Shown: positions 33,213-42,199, counted from the stretch's first letter. The stretch: 64,000 nucleotides of DNA from Candidatus Rubrimentiphilum sp. (GCA_035710515.1 DASTDE010000002.1:143389-207388); one strand, 5' to 3'. The notes: generated from the sequence alone by a model not told the origin. Numbers and translations: made by a program.

Positions 33213-34307
33213 ATGCCGCACGTCGAGATCGAGATCGGTCCGCAGAGCAATATCGCCGAGTTGGTCCAGGATCTGCCCATCGCGGCCGAGGTGCTGGGCC
33301 GGTTCGGCCTGCATTGCGCCGGCTGCGGCGTGAACAAGTACGAAACCATCGAGCAGGGCGCCAAAGCGCACGGGCTGCGCATCGAGCCGATAATCGCGGC
33401 GCTCGTGCAAGCGCGGCTCTCCGGTTTTGTCCCCAATATCAACAACGAAGATCGCCAGCCGCTGCGGCGCGCGCCGGGCGAATTCAAACGGCATGCAAAG
33501 ATCGCGCACGTCCTGCCGATCATGTCCGGCAAGGGCGGCGTCGGCAAGTCGCTGGTCACCGCCTTGATCGCGCTCGGGCTGCGCCGCCGCAATCTGCGTG
33601 TCGGCATTCTGGATGCGGACATCACCGGGCCGTCGATTCCCAAACTCTTCGGCTTGCGCACCCCGCTGTTGATTGAAGCCGATCCCGATGCGAAACCAAC
33701 GCCCCAAGGCAATCCGCCGCCGCTTATGGTGCCGGCGCAGTCGCGCAGCGCAATCGAAATCGTCAGTTCAAATTTGTTGACCGACCAAGAAGACACAGCG
33801 ATGATCTGGCGCGGCCCGATTCTTTCCGGCGTGATCCGTCAGTTTTACGAACAGGTATTGTGGAGCGATCTCGACTTTCTGCTAATCGATCTTCCGCCCG
33901 GCACTTCGGACGCGCCGCTCACGGTTCTGCAGTCGCTTTCGATCGACGGCGTGATCCTCGTGACGATGCCGCAAGCGCTGGCCACGATGATCGTGCGCAA
34001 AGCGGCCAACCTCGTTCACCAATTAAAGAAGCCGATTCTCGGCGTGGTTGAGAACATGTCGTACTTCATCGCGCCTGATACCGGCAAGAAGTACGAAATC
34101 TTTGGCCCCTCTTATGCGGAGCGCGTGGCGGAACTCGCCAGGGCGCCATTGCTGGCACGCATTCCGATCGATCCGCAGAAAGCGCTGCTGGCGGATGAAG
34201 GCCGCGTCGAAGAGATCGACGATCCCATCTGCGACGAATTGGCCGCTGCGGTGCTTGCGGCGATCGAAGCTCACCCCAAACCGAAGGAAACGATCTCTAT
34301 TATCTAG
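33213..34307 (+). CDS. Mrp/ApbC-type Fe-S carrier ATPase with N-terminal DUF1858 domain
   Basis: A 364-residue fusion. Residues 1-70 are a DUF1858-like domain with C35-A-G-C38 in FGLHCAGCGVNKYETI. Residues about 95-355 are the Mrp ATPase: deviant Walker A MSGKGGVGKS at 104-113, LDADITGPSIPKLFG and the LIDLPPGTSDAPLT motif. Classical Mrp proteins bind a bridging Fe-S cluster through a CPxC after ENMSYF; here the segment reads ENMSYFIAPDTGKKYEIFG, so both cysteines are missing. The N-terminal CxxC might replace them, which is inference. ATG 33213 follows AACTCCCTCCCC, a poor ribosome-binding site. Confidence 0.9.
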   Translation: MPHVEIEIGPQSNIAELVQDLPIAAEVLGRFGLHCAGCGVNKYETIEQGAKAHGLRIEPIIAALVQARLSGFVPNINNEDRQPLRRAPGEFKRHAKIAHVLPIMSGKGGVGKSLVTALIALGLRRRNLRVGILDADITGPSIPKLFGLRTPLLIEADPDAKPTPQGNPPPLMVPAQSRSAIEIVSSNLLTDQEDTAMIWRGPILSGVIRQFYEQVLWSDLDFLLIDLPPGTSDAPLTVLQSLSIDGVILVTMPQALATMIVRKAANLVHQLKKPILGVVENMSYFIAPDTGKKYEIFGPSYAERVAELARAPLLARIPIDPQKALLADEGRVEEIDDPICDELAAAVLAAIEAHPKPKETISII

Positions 34308-35280
34308 TGCCCTTCGCGGCGGAAGCGACCGCGTCGATAACTTGCGGCGCCACGGGAAGTTTGGGATTCGAATAGCCGGCCACAATCGCAGCTTGCGACG
34401 ACGTGTCCGGCGAAATCTTGAGGACGTGGTTCATTCCTTGAACGACGACCAGTTTCGCCGATGGACTCCCACTCTTCAGCGCTTCGGCGTCGGCCATTGT
34501 CACCTGTACGTCGGCGGTACCCTGGACGATCGTTACCGGAATCCGAAGTTTGCCGACCTCGACCGCCGGATCGTATTTAAACCATGAAATGAGATAAGGC
34601 TGGATCGACGGACGGAATAGACCCTCAAGGCCGGCCGGAATGTCGCCCGTATAGACGTTACCGGCTTTCAATTGCGCCATAATTGCGTCGGCTTGGACGA
34701 GCGACGCCGGCGCGAGTGCCGGCCGCAACTGCTCGCGCAGAACCGTGTATGCGGGCCGTCCCGCACCCTCCAGCGACACGTACGCCGCGACATTTCCCCG
34801 CTGGGCGGCGATGGCGCCGAGCAACGATCCTTCGCTATGTCCGGCAACCGTAATCTTTGCGCAACGCGGGTTAGCACGCAGCAACTTGATCCAGCCTGCG
34901 GCGTCGTCTATATACGTATCGAAGCGAATGTCTTTCTCGGCGGTCATCGCCGCGGCACTTGCCCCAATACCGCGTTTGTCGAAACGCAATGTCGCTATGC
35001 CGCGCGCCGCCATAGCATTGGCCAAGAGTTTCAGCGCATCGTTCTTGCCGGGCAATGTCGGATTGTTGCCGTCGCGATCCGTAGGACCCGATCCGGCGAT
35101 CAGCAGCACCACCGGAACGGGCTTCGAGCCCGCCGGCATGAGCAGGGTTCCGGAAATGGAGCCCGTCGCAGTTCGAAGTACTAGATCGGATTCAGACGCA
35201 AAAGAAGGCAACGGCAGCGCCGACGCGGCGACCGCGCCGCCCGTTAGAACTAGAAACTTATCTCGTTTGATCTTCTGCAT
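34300..35280 (-). CDS. Exported alpha/beta hydrolase
   Basis: A 326-residue hydrolase with an N-terminal export signal (MQKIKRDKFLVLTGGAVAAS, ending near SFA). Nucleophile Ser in VAGHSEGSLLG, oxyanion region LLIAGSGPTDRDGNN, an acid in VQGTADVQV and His in VQGMNHVLK complete a catalytic triad. This resembles the dienelactone-hydrolase-like or peptidase S9-type group found in the periplasm. Substrate unknown. Its ATG lies 23 bases inside the end of the amidohydrolase gene, so the two are co-transcribed. It converges with the Mrp gene (8-base overlap). Confidence 0.85.
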   Translation of the reverse strand: MQKIKRDKFLVLTGGAVAASALPLPSFASESDLVLRTATGSISGTLLMPAGSKPVPVVLLIAGSGPTDRDGNNPTLPGKNDALKLLANAMAARGIATLRFDKRGIGASAAAMTAEKDIRFDTYIDDAAGWIKLLRANPRCAKITVAGHSEGSLLGAIAAQRGNVAAYVSLEGAGRPAYTVLREQLRPALAPASLVQADAIMAQLKAGNVYTGDIPAGLEGLFRPSIQPYLISWFKYDPAVEVGKLRIPVTIVQGTADVQVTMADAEALKSGSPSAKLVVVQGMNHVLKISPDTSSQAAIVAGYSNPKLPVAPQVIDAVASAAKGTR

Positions 35281-36790
35281 ACACTACTTCCCCATCGCAC
35301 CACGTTGCAAGAACGCGGCAATCGGTAAACTCGTCGCCGTCGAGCGGATCGCGATCGAGGATCGCCAGATCGGCCGCATATCCTTCGGCGAGCATTCCGG
35401 TGCGCATCTCCGCGTGCGCCAAGCGAGCCGCGTTGTAGGTGTACATCGTGATGGCCTGCCCCGGTGAGAGCCGTTCGCGCGGCTCATGATGATCGACTGT
35501 GGCTTGCATGCCTTGCAAAGGTGCGAGTTCGCAGACCGGACTGTCGTCGCCCCCGCACAGGACCGCGCCGGCCCGTTCGATTCGTCCGAGGGCGTTCATG
35601 CTGCGCATCCGCTGAGATCCCAACCGCTGCTCGTACATGCCGCCCACACCACCCCAAAGCATATCAAACTGCGGCTGCATCGAAAGGTAAATGCCCAGGC
35701 GCGCGCAGCGTTCGATGTGATCGTCGCGCGCTATTTCGAAATGTTCGATAAAGTGGCGGCAACCGGTCGCGCTCGGTTTTCCGCCGAGGACGCGCTCCCA
35801 CGTTGCGACGCATTGTTCGATCGCGCGGTCGCCGATGGCGTGAACGCCCGCCGAGACCCCGAGCGAGTCGGCGGTCGAAAAATACTCGTAGACCTGTTCG
35901 TCGGAGTAATTCAGCTCGCCGCGGTTCGGCGGCCCGCCGTTCTGTGAAACGAAAGGCTCGCTAACGGCTGCCGTGCAGCTTCCGATCGATCCGTCGAGAA
36001 ACACGTCGCCGCCGATAAACGGCAGGCCGAGCTCTTTGGCGAGTCGAGGATCCGGCTCGCAGATCTTCGGATACCATTTAGCTCTTGGCAGATCGCCGAG
36101 CGCCGCGATTTCGTCTGCATATTGATCGCGTGCGAAGCCCACGAATTGCGCGTGCAGGTGCAAGCAGCCGCGCGAGAGCGCCAATTCGGTCGCGCGTTTG
36201 TCAGCGGCTCGTTTTGCGGCTAGCGGCAGCTTCGCCATGAAGGCCGCTTGTGCGCGCCAGTTCGCTTCGAGAAACAGTTTTCCGGTCGGTCCACCCTCGT
36301 GGTTTCTCTCGCTTCCGCCCACAGCGGGCGGAAGGTTAAGCCACGCAAGCGTCTTGCGATTCACGATGCATGAATGTCCATCAACGCGCACGAGCATCGC
36401 AAACGCATCCGCGAGTTCGCGCTCCAGTGGCGCCGCGTCGGCGAGACGTCCGTCGCGCCACGCGCTCTCGTCGTATTGCCCGGCCAGCACGTATGTTTCG
36501 CGCGGCAAACGAGTCACCGCGGCGGCGAATTCGTCGTAAGAGCGCACGCCGTTCAAATTGCGTTCGTCGAGGAAATGCCCGGTATCGGTAAGATGCACGT
36601 GACAGTCGGCAAACGCCGGCAGAACCGTTGCGCCTTGCAGATCGATTCCTTCGACGGTCGCGCCGGCGCTCGATGGATCGAGCGAAACGATCGTCGGGCC
36701 GTCCAGCACCAGCCCGTTGTGCCGGGAGTACGAACCACGGCGCGGATCGTACCGATAAACGCGCGCGTTACGGAGCGCCTTCACCTTCAC
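35258..36790 (-). CDS. YtcJ-like metal-dependent amidohydrolase
   Basis: A 510-residue amidohydrolase. The metal-binding HxH is in FADCHVHLTDTGH (about 62-67), with further ligands in HLHAQFVG, GVHAIGDRA and HFIEHFE, and a late Asp in LCGGDDSPVCEL. The fold is that of YtcJ/imidazolonepropionase-like enzymes that hydrolyse amide or C-N bonds; the true substrate is unknown. The start is GTG 36788-36790 (a second GTG lies two codons later), immediately after GAAGGGTGAAG at the edge of the dispersed repeat. Its C-terminus overlaps the exported hydrolase. The upstream gene is FolK-FolE2, across one repeat copy. Confidence 0.88.
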   Translation of the reverse strand: MKVKALRNARVYRYDPRRGSYSRHNGLVLDGPTIVSLDPSSAGATVEGIDLQGATVLPAFADCHVHLTDTGHFLDERNLNGVRSYDEFAAAVTRLPRETYVLAGQYDESAWRDGRLADAAPLERELADAFAMLVRVDGHSCIVNRKTLAWLNLPPAVGGSERNHEGGPTGKLFLEANWRAQAAFMAKLPLAAKRAADKRATELALSRGCLHLHAQFVGFARDQYADEIAALGDLPRAKWYPKICEPDPRLAKELGLPFIGGDVFLDGSIGSCTAAVSEPFVSQNGGPPNRGELNYSDEQVYEYFSTADSLGVSAGVHAIGDRAIEQCVATWERVLGGKPSATGCRHFIEHFEIARDDHIERCARLGIYLSMQPQFDMLWGGVGGMYEQRLGSQRMRSMNALGRIERAGAVLCGGDDSPVCELAPLQGMQATVDHHEPRERLSPGQAITMYTYNAARLAHAEMRTGMLAEGYAADLAILDRDPLDGDEFTDCRVLATWCDGEVVYAEDQTR

Positions 36791-36831
36791 CCTTCGACTG
36801 CGCTCAGGACTCGATACCTCACGATGACAAA
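36790..36831. repeat. Dispersed palindromic repeat, copy 8
   Basis: CCCTTCGACTGCGCTCAGGA followed by CTCGATACCTCACGATGACA. It lies between the FolK-FolE2 and amidohydrolase genes and includes the FolK-FolE2 stop (TGA, 36819-36821). Confidence 0.8.
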
Positions 36832-38270
36832 ATGGGGCGGGAGCCGAGCCAGGCGGCCAAATCCGTTTTGCGCGTTACGTAGTTGCCCGTGCGCAGCTCC
36901 GAGCGCAATTCGCCGAAGGTGCCGAACGCTTCCGCGAACGCATCATGCTTGTGAATCGACTCGTAGTTCACTTGCGTGGCCGCCACGAACGTTTCGTCCG
37001 GGAAATCCGCGTACATCTCCAGCGCGCCCGCCAGGATGCCGCGCACGACGTCCTCCACGAACTTTGGATTGTGGTGCGCCTTATTTACGATGAAGAATTC
37101 ATCCGGGCGCTTCAGGAGGTCGTAGGTCTCACTCGACATCGCGTTTTCAACGATCTCGACCAGGTCTTCCACCTGAGGAATCTCTCCTGATGTGATTCCG
37201 ATGAGCACGCTGCCGCGTCCGCGCTGATTGTGCGTCGCAACCGGCAACGCGTGCAATGCGCGCTCGGCGTCGGCCGCTGAAAAACCGGCGTCGCGCAAAT
37301 CGCGCAGGCTCTGCTCGCGCACCATCGCTTGCGCGCACGGACAGGCGGTCATGCCTTCCGCTTCAACACCGATGGCGCGGCGCACGCCCTCGCGATCGGC
37401 GTGCGCGATGCCGATCAGCGTGTATGTTTCCTCACCGCGTTTCCCGCTGACCGGCGTCCAGCGTTCCAGCGCGAATTCAGCGCGTAATCGTACATCCGCG
37501 CGCACAGCGCGCTGCGATTGCACGATCTCGCGCGCGATCGCTTCGACCAGATTCTCGATCTGCGCGGGCGCGCCGGGGCTTGCGAGTACTTCGAGTGCGG
37601 CTTGCTCGAGAATTTCATTGAAGCGCGACATGTGTAGGCCGGCTTTATCTGGCGTGAGATCGGCCACCATCGTAAACTCGCCGTTGAAGACTTGTTCGCG
37701 CCCGGCAACGTTTAGGCGCACTATGCGGCGTACGCGCGAAACTCCAACGCGATCGAGCGAGAGCCGCACATCGGGCGTCTCTTCCTGACGGTTCGCATTG
37801 AAATGCAGCGAGCGAGCGCGGCGCCGAACGCCGTTCGACGTCAGCGTTGCCGCCATACCGGCAAACTCCGGCGCAATTTCCGCGAGCGGAATGAGATTGT
37901 ACGGGCGGCGCGCCAACTGCGGATGGACGTAATCGCCCGCTGCCAATACATCGATATCGATAGCGCGGGCCTCCAAGCGGCGTTTGCCCGCCCTGCCAAT
38001 TGCGGCTTCGACGGCGCGCGCAAACTCTTCGAAGCCGCCGCGGTCGAGCGGCGTTTCGAGCTGCGCGGCCAGGTTGAGAAACGGCGGCCCTTCCGCGCCC
38101 TCCGCGGGGGCGCTTTCAAAAAACGACGAAACGGCCACCACGCGGCTCTTGCGCCGCAGCCGCTGCAGGGCAGCCAAAATATTCGCCTGCCTGTCGCCGA
38201 GGTTGGAGCCGATACCCACGTGAACGCGCACGATTGGGTACTTATGGACGAGGAGAGTGATCGCATGCAC
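36819..38270 (-). CDS. FolK-FolE2 fusion: HPPK plus GTP cyclohydrolase IB
   Basis: A 483-residue two-domain protein. Residues about 14-150 are 6-hydroxymethyl-7,8-dihydropterin pyrophosphokinase (VGIGSNLGDRQANILAAL; the RAIDIDVL metal-binding motif at about 102-109). Residues about 160-475 are type IB GTP cyclohydrolase (FolE2/MptA): DRVGV, AGLHMSRF, the zinc cysteine in MTACPCAQAM, and THNQRGRGSVLIG. The fusion joins the first and the fourth step of folate biosynthesis. An ATG at 38270 is used; GTG 38231, giving VRVHVGIGSNLGD, is closer to a normal HPPK start. The C-terminal PILSS and TGA are from a repeat copy. Confidence 0.9.
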   Translation of the reverse strand: MHAITLLVHKYPIVRVHVGIGSNLGDRQANILAALQRLRRKSRVVAVSSFFESAPAEGAEGPPFLNLAAQLETPLDRGGFEEFARAVEAAIGRAGKRRLEARAIDIDVLAAGDYVHPQLARRPYNLIPLAEIAPEFAGMAATLTSNGVRRRARSLHFNANRQEETPDVRLSLDRVGVSRVRRIVRLNVAGREQVFNGEFTMVADLTPDKAGLHMSRFNEILEQAALEVLASPGAPAQIENLVEAIAREIVQSQRAVRADVRLRAEFALERWTPVSGKRGEETYTLIGIAHADREGVRRAIGVEAEGMTACPCAQAMVREQSLRDLRDAGFSAADAERALHALPVATHNQRGRGSVLIGITSGEIPQVEDLVEIVENAMSSETYDLLKRPDEFFIVNKAHHNPKFVEDVVRGILAGALEMYADFPDETFVAATQVNYESIHKHDAFAEAFGTFGELRSELRTGNYVTRKTDLAAWLGSRPILSS

Positions 38271-38903
38271 GACGCACGCAATGTCGCCCCCATCGAGCGG
38301 TGTCTCTCATTCGGCGCCGGCGTCCTGTTCGGCGGCGCAGCCGCCTACTTGCTCTACCGCGCCGTTACCGGCTATTGCGCTATCTACGCGGCGCTCGGCA
38401 TTCGCAGGTTGTCCGATCGCGAGCCGCACAACCCAAACGCGAGCGTACCGTATGGAAGCGGCGTTCGCGTCGAAGAGACGGTCTTGATCGAATTGCCTGC
38501 GCGAGAACTCTACGCATTTTGGCGCCGGTTAGAGACGCTTCCGCAATTCATGAGTCATGTCAAAGAAGTCACCGTGCTAACACCGACGCGGTCGCGCTGG
38601 CGCGTTCGGGCGCCGGCCGGAAACCAATTGACCTGGGAAGCCGAAATCATCAACGACATCGCAGGCGAGCTGATCGGTTGGCGTTCCTTGCCCGGATCGG
38701 CGATCCATCACGCAGGCTCGGTTCATTTCGATCAGCGGGCCGGCGGGACGGAAGTGCGCGTCGAGCTCGAATACGCGCCGCCCGCGCGCTATATCGGCGC
38801 ATCGCTGGCGCGAATCTTCGGCGAGAACCCGCAGAAACAGATCGCCGAAGATCTACGGCGTTTTAAATCAATCGCCGAACGCGGGGAAATCTGCGCGTCG
38901 TAG
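38265..38903 (+). CDS. SRPBCC (cyclase/dehydrase-type) membrane-anchored protein
   Basis: This 212-residue protein has one hydrophobic helix near the N-terminus (CLSFGAGVLFGGAAAYLLYR, about 13-32), then a START/SRPBCC-like domain at about 70-205 (VEETVLIELPARELYAFWRR; FMSHVKEVTVL; GTEVRVELEY). Members bind hydrophobic ligands. ATG 38265 is chosen because GAGGAG lies nine bases upstream. The larger open frame that starts at 37803 is a shadow of FolK-FolE2. It lies between two folate fusion genes but has no known role in folate synthesis. Confidence 0.8.
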   Translation: MHDARNVAPIERCLSFGAGVLFGGAAAYLLYRAVTGYCAIYAALGIRRLSDREPHNPNASVPYGSGVRVEETVLIELPARELYAFWRRLETLPQFMSHVKEVTVLTPTRSRWRVRAPAGNQLTWEAEIINDIAGELIGWRSLPGSAIHHAGSVHFDQRAGGTEVRVELEYAPPARYIGASLARIFGENPQKQIAEDLRRFKSIAERGEICAS

Positions 38904-38944
38904 CGGGAACGGATCCCGCGCTGCTCTTCGAGTCGCCGCTCGAT

Positions 38945-40576
38945 GTGCTGCGGGCGCGTACGCCGCAAGAGGCCTGGAACGCTCTCGCCCGCGCCGACAG
39001 CGCGCTGGCCGCAGGCTATTACGTCGCCGGATTTCTTTCATACGAGCTCGGCGCGGCGTGCGTTGGTCTACCGCGGCGGAATGCGACGGCTCCACTCCTT
39101 GCGCTCGGCATTTACGACAATGCGAGGCCTATCGTCTTGGCCGCGAGCGCGGACGATTTCGCGATGGGTCCGCCGCTGCCGCGCGTTTCGCGAGCGAAAT
39201 ACGGCGAGACGATCGACGCAATCACCTCAGCGATCCGCGACGGTGAGGTCTATCAAATCAACTATACGCTGCCGTTCGATTTTGCGTTCTCGGGCGAACC
39301 CTTCGACGTCTATTGCCGGCTGGCGTCGCGCTCCGGGGCGCAATATTGCGCGTATGTCGAAGACGAGGAGCGCGCGATTGTCTCGTTTTCGCCTGAGCTG
39401 TTCTTACGCTTTGAAGACGGGCGGCTCGTGACGAAACCGATGAAAGGCACCGCGCCGCTCGATGCGATCGACGAGCTGACGAACGAGAAAAACCGAGCGG
39501 AGCACCTGATGATCGTGGATTTATTGCGCAACGATCTGCATCGCATCTGCACCGGCGTCACCGTCGACGAGCTTTTCACGATCGAGCGCTACCCGACGTT
39601 CGGAACCATGACCTCAACCATCTCCGGCGCGCTTCCGGCCGGCGCGCCGCTGGCGGAGATCGTGCGAGCAACGTTTCCGTGCGGCAGTGTCACCGGGGCG
39701 CCGAAACGCGCGGCGATGGCGCACATCGCGCGCTTCGAACCGGACACGCGCGAGATCTATACGGGCAGCATAGGCTATCTGGCTCCTCAGCGCACGGGCT
39801 GGTGGAACGTCGCGATTCGCACGATGCAGATCGATCGCGCGAGCGGATCGGGCCGTTTGGATGCGGGCGGCGGAATTGTTTCCGATTCTGAAGCGGCGGA
39901 CGAATGGAGCGAAGTCTTATTGAAAACCGCGTTCGTGCGTCCCGCGATCGAACCGTTCGCATGTTTGGAGACGCTGCGATGCGGTCCGGATCCGAGTCCA
40001 GCGGACGCGCACCTCAGCCGGTTGCGCGCGACCGCCGAGCGCTTCGCCATTCCGTTCGATGACACGGTCTTGCGCGAGCAGATTGACGCGTTGAATGCGC
40101 ACCCGGCCTTGACCCTAGTGCGGATCAGGCTTGCACCGGACGGAAATGCCACTCTCGCGTCGGAACCGTTCGAAAGCGCCGGCGAATCCGCGCGCATTTG
40201 CATCGCTGAAGCGCGCGTGCGATCCAACGATGCAATGCTGGGTTTCAAGACATCGTGGCGTCCCGCCCATGACGCCGCGGCGGAAACTGCTCAACGGCTT
40301 GGATGCTTCGACGCACTGTTGCGCAACGAACGCGATGAGTTGACCGAAGGCTCGCGTACGAATCTCTTTGTTTGCATCGGGGGCGTACTCTACACGCCGC
40401 CGCTGCACTCCGGCGTGCTGCCCGGAATACTGCGCGGCGAACTGGTATCGAGCGGCCGTGCCGTCGAACGTGTGCTTCATGAACGCGATCTGCGCGACGC
40501 GGACGAGATCTTTGTCGGCAACTCCGCCCGCGGACTTTTGGAAGCCCATCTCGTGAGCGAGCCAAACCGTGTCTGA
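38945..40576 (+). CDS. PabB-PabC fusion: aminodeoxychorismate synthase I plus lyase
   Basis: A 543-residue protein from GTG 38945. Residues about 85-330 are the chorismate-binding domain (VYQINYTLPFDF; SPELFLRF; PMKGTAP; DLLRNDLHRIC; PTFGTMTSTISGALP; PCGSVTGAPKRAAM). Residues about 335-543 form a class-IV aminotransferase fold (ECLETLRCG-like start; SRTNLFVCIGG; HSGVLPGILRGEL). The enzymes make 4-aminobenzoate for folate. The frame has no ATG: it stays open upstream to a TAA at 38864, and FESPLDVLRART is close to PabB homologues, so the true start may be CTG 38891 or ATC 38867. It overlaps the manA-like gene. Confidence 0.87.
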   Translation: MLRARTPQEAWNALARADSALAAGYYVAGFLSYELGAACVGLPRRNATAPLLALGIYDNARPIVLAASADDFAMGPPLPRVSRAKYGETIDAITSAIRDGEVYQINYTLPFDFAFSGEPFDVYCRLASRSGAQYCAYVEDEERAIVSFSPELFLRFEDGRLVTKPMKGTAPLDAIDELTNEKNRAEHLMIVDLLRNDLHRICTGVTVDELFTIERYPTFGTMTSTISGALPAGAPLAEIVRATFPCGSVTGAPKRAAMAHIARFEPDTREIYTGSIGYLAPQRTGWWNVAIRTMQIDRASGSGRLDAGGGIVSDSEAADEWSEVLLKTAFVRPAIEPFACLETLRCGPDPSPADAHLSRLRATAERFAIPFDDTVLREQIDALNAHPALTLVRIRLAPDGNATLASEPFESAGESARICIAEARVRSNDAMLGFKTSWRPAHDAAAETAQRLGCFDALLRNERDELTEGSRTNLFVCIGGVLYTPPLHSGVLPGILRGELVSSGRAVERVLHERDLRDADEIFVGNSARGLLEAHLVSEPNRV

Positions 40577-41627
40577 GGAGCTGTATCCGTACGTCCTTCA
40601 ACCGAAACTCTCGCCTGCGATTTGGGGCGGCACCGACTTGGTCAAAGAGTTTGGGAAAGCCGGCGACGCACAAGTAAAGATCGGCGAGAGTTGGGAGTGC
40701 TGGGACGAAAACAAAGTTACGAACGGACCGCTGGCAGGACAGACGGTCGCGCAGTTGCGCGAAACGCTTGGTTCGAAACTGCTGGCTAACATCGATCCGC
40801 AGCGCATCTTTCCGATTCTCACCAAGATCATCGATGCATGCGACTCGCTCTCGGTGCAAGTTCATCCTGACGACGCCTACGCGCAGCGCGTTGAGCATCA
40901 GCCGAACGGGAAGACAGAGTGCTGGTATGTACTGCGCGCGGCGCCCGACGCGCAATTAGTTATGGGTTGGACGCGCGACACGTCGCGCGAAGAGTACGAA
41001 CGGCGCGTCGCCGACGGCACGCTCGGCGAAATCTTGCGCCACGTGCCAATCAAAGCGGGCGATGCATTCTACATTCCGGCGGGGCTTCTGCATGCCATCG
41101 GCCCGGGCATCGTGATCTTCGAAACGCAGCAGGCCAGCGATCTCACGTATCGCATTTTCGATTGGAATCGACTCGGGCCGGACGGCAAGCCGCGCCCGCT
41201 GCACGTGCAGAAAGCCGCCGACGTGCTCGATTATAAGGAAGGCACCGCGAGCGCGCTCTCGGAGTTGGCCTATGCCTACGAAGGGTTCCAGCGCACGGCG
41301 TTAATCGCCGATGCGCACTTCGTGGTGGAGCGCGTCACCGCGACGGAGACGCCCGCCGCCATGGGGACGCATGACCGTCCGCTGATCGTCATGGCGCTCG
41401 AAGATCCGCTCGAACTCGCCTGCGAGGAAGGCGGCGCGCATCTCAACCCCTACCAAACTGCCCTCATTCCGGCAGCCGCACAGAGTGTCCGCATCTCCGG
41501 AGCCGACGCGGCATCGCCGTTCATGCTCGTTACGCCGCCCGCATCGCCCGAGGCAATAGTCAAACGTTTGCACGACGCCGGCGTTGCTCAGCCGGTGATC
41601 ACGCAGTTCTTGTCACAATTTCGCTAA
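40569..41627 (+). CDS. manA: Type I mannose-6-phosphate isomerase
   Basis: A 352-residue zinc enzyme interconverting mannose-6-P and fructose-6-P. It has the zinc-binding segments SVQVHPDDAYA and GKTECWYVL, the His in IPAGLLHAIGPG and the region DLTYRIFDWNR. The start is GTG 40569, eight bases inside the PabB-PabC gene. Its product feeds GDP-mannose and so surface glycans. It converges with the amidase gene (four-base overlap). Confidence 0.92.
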   Translation: MSEELYPYVLQPKLSPAIWGGTDLVKEFGKAGDAQVKIGESWECWDENKVTNGPLAGQTVAQLRETLGSKLLANIDPQRIFPILTKIIDACDSLSVQVHPDDAYAQRVEHQPNGKTECWYVLRAAPDAQLVMGWTRDTSREEYERRVADGTLGEILRHVPIKAGDAFYIPAGLLHAIGPGIVIFETQQASDLTYRIFDWNRLGPDGKPRPLHVQKAADVLDYKEGTASALSELAYAYEGFQRTALIADAHFVVERVTATETPAAMGTHDRPLIVMALEDPLELACEEGGAHLNPYQTALIPAAAQSVRISGADAASPFMLVTPPASPEAIVKRLHDAGVAQPVITQFLSQFR

Positions 41628-42199
41628 GAAAGCGCCGGCATATTCGCTTGAATGCGGCGGCGCAGCTCGTTGCCGGCCGTGAACGCGTCCTGCGGAACGA
41701 GCCTGCGCCGGTCGGGCTTGAGGCGGGCAATATCCCAGCGCTGCTCCGGACGCGTGCCGAAATACCCATCCCGAACAGCGGCTTCCGCGTGCGTCATAAT
41801 ATGCTCGGGATCAACCGGAACGTGATAATGAGCGGCAAGCTTCGCTCCGACCAGGCAAAGCGCATCGATCAGCTCTTCCGTTAACGGATACGGGCCGAAG
41901 TCGTCGGGTTTTGAGTCCTGCATCCCCATGACGGCGATCCCGAGCGCAAATGAGTTGCGCTTGCGCGTATGCTGGGCGTACGGCTCCTCAGGCGCGTCAT
42001 AGACCGAGCGCATGTTCTCGCGGACGTCGTGCGTATTCACGACGATAATCTCGTTCGCATCGTTCAACGCGACACAAAAATGGTACGCGGGAAAAACCGA
42101 ATGGTAGTCGTGCGCCGACCAGTGAATGTAGACGTTGTCGACGCGGCCGTGCGGCAAGTCGGCTTGCCACTCGCCGATGCGCCAGTTCGGGTAGTCCAT
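41624..42199 (-). CDS. N-acetylmuramoyl-L-alanine amidase-like (PGRP fold)
   Basis: The product is 191 residues from ATG 42197-42199; the longer frame adds a basic, non-signal N-terminus. Zinc-binding candidates are the His pair in YIHWSAHDYHSVFPAYHF and the His in IMTHAEAA. The core ALGIAVMGMQDSKPDDFG and LTEELIDALCLVGAKLAAHY fit the amidase_2/PGRP fold that cleaves the lactoyl-alanine bond of peptidoglycan. No signal peptide is seen, so it may act in the cytoplasm on recycled muropeptides or be exported by another route. It diverges from lysA by about 46 bases. Confidence 0.75.
   Translation of the reverse strand: MDYPNWRIGEWQADLPHGRVDNVYIHWSAHDYHSVFPAYHFCVALNDANEIIVVNTHDVRENMRSVYDAPEEPYAQHTRKRNSFALGIAVMGMQDSKPDDFGPYPLTEELIDALCLVGAKLAAHYHVPVDPEHIMTHAEAAVRDGYFGTRPEQRWDIARLKPDRRRLVPQDAFTAGNELRRRIQANMPALS

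Noticed and set aside
37803..38264. Upstream part of the SRPBCC frame
   Set aside because: It is antisense to FolK-FolE2 and lacks family features; ATG 38265 has a good ribosome-binding site.
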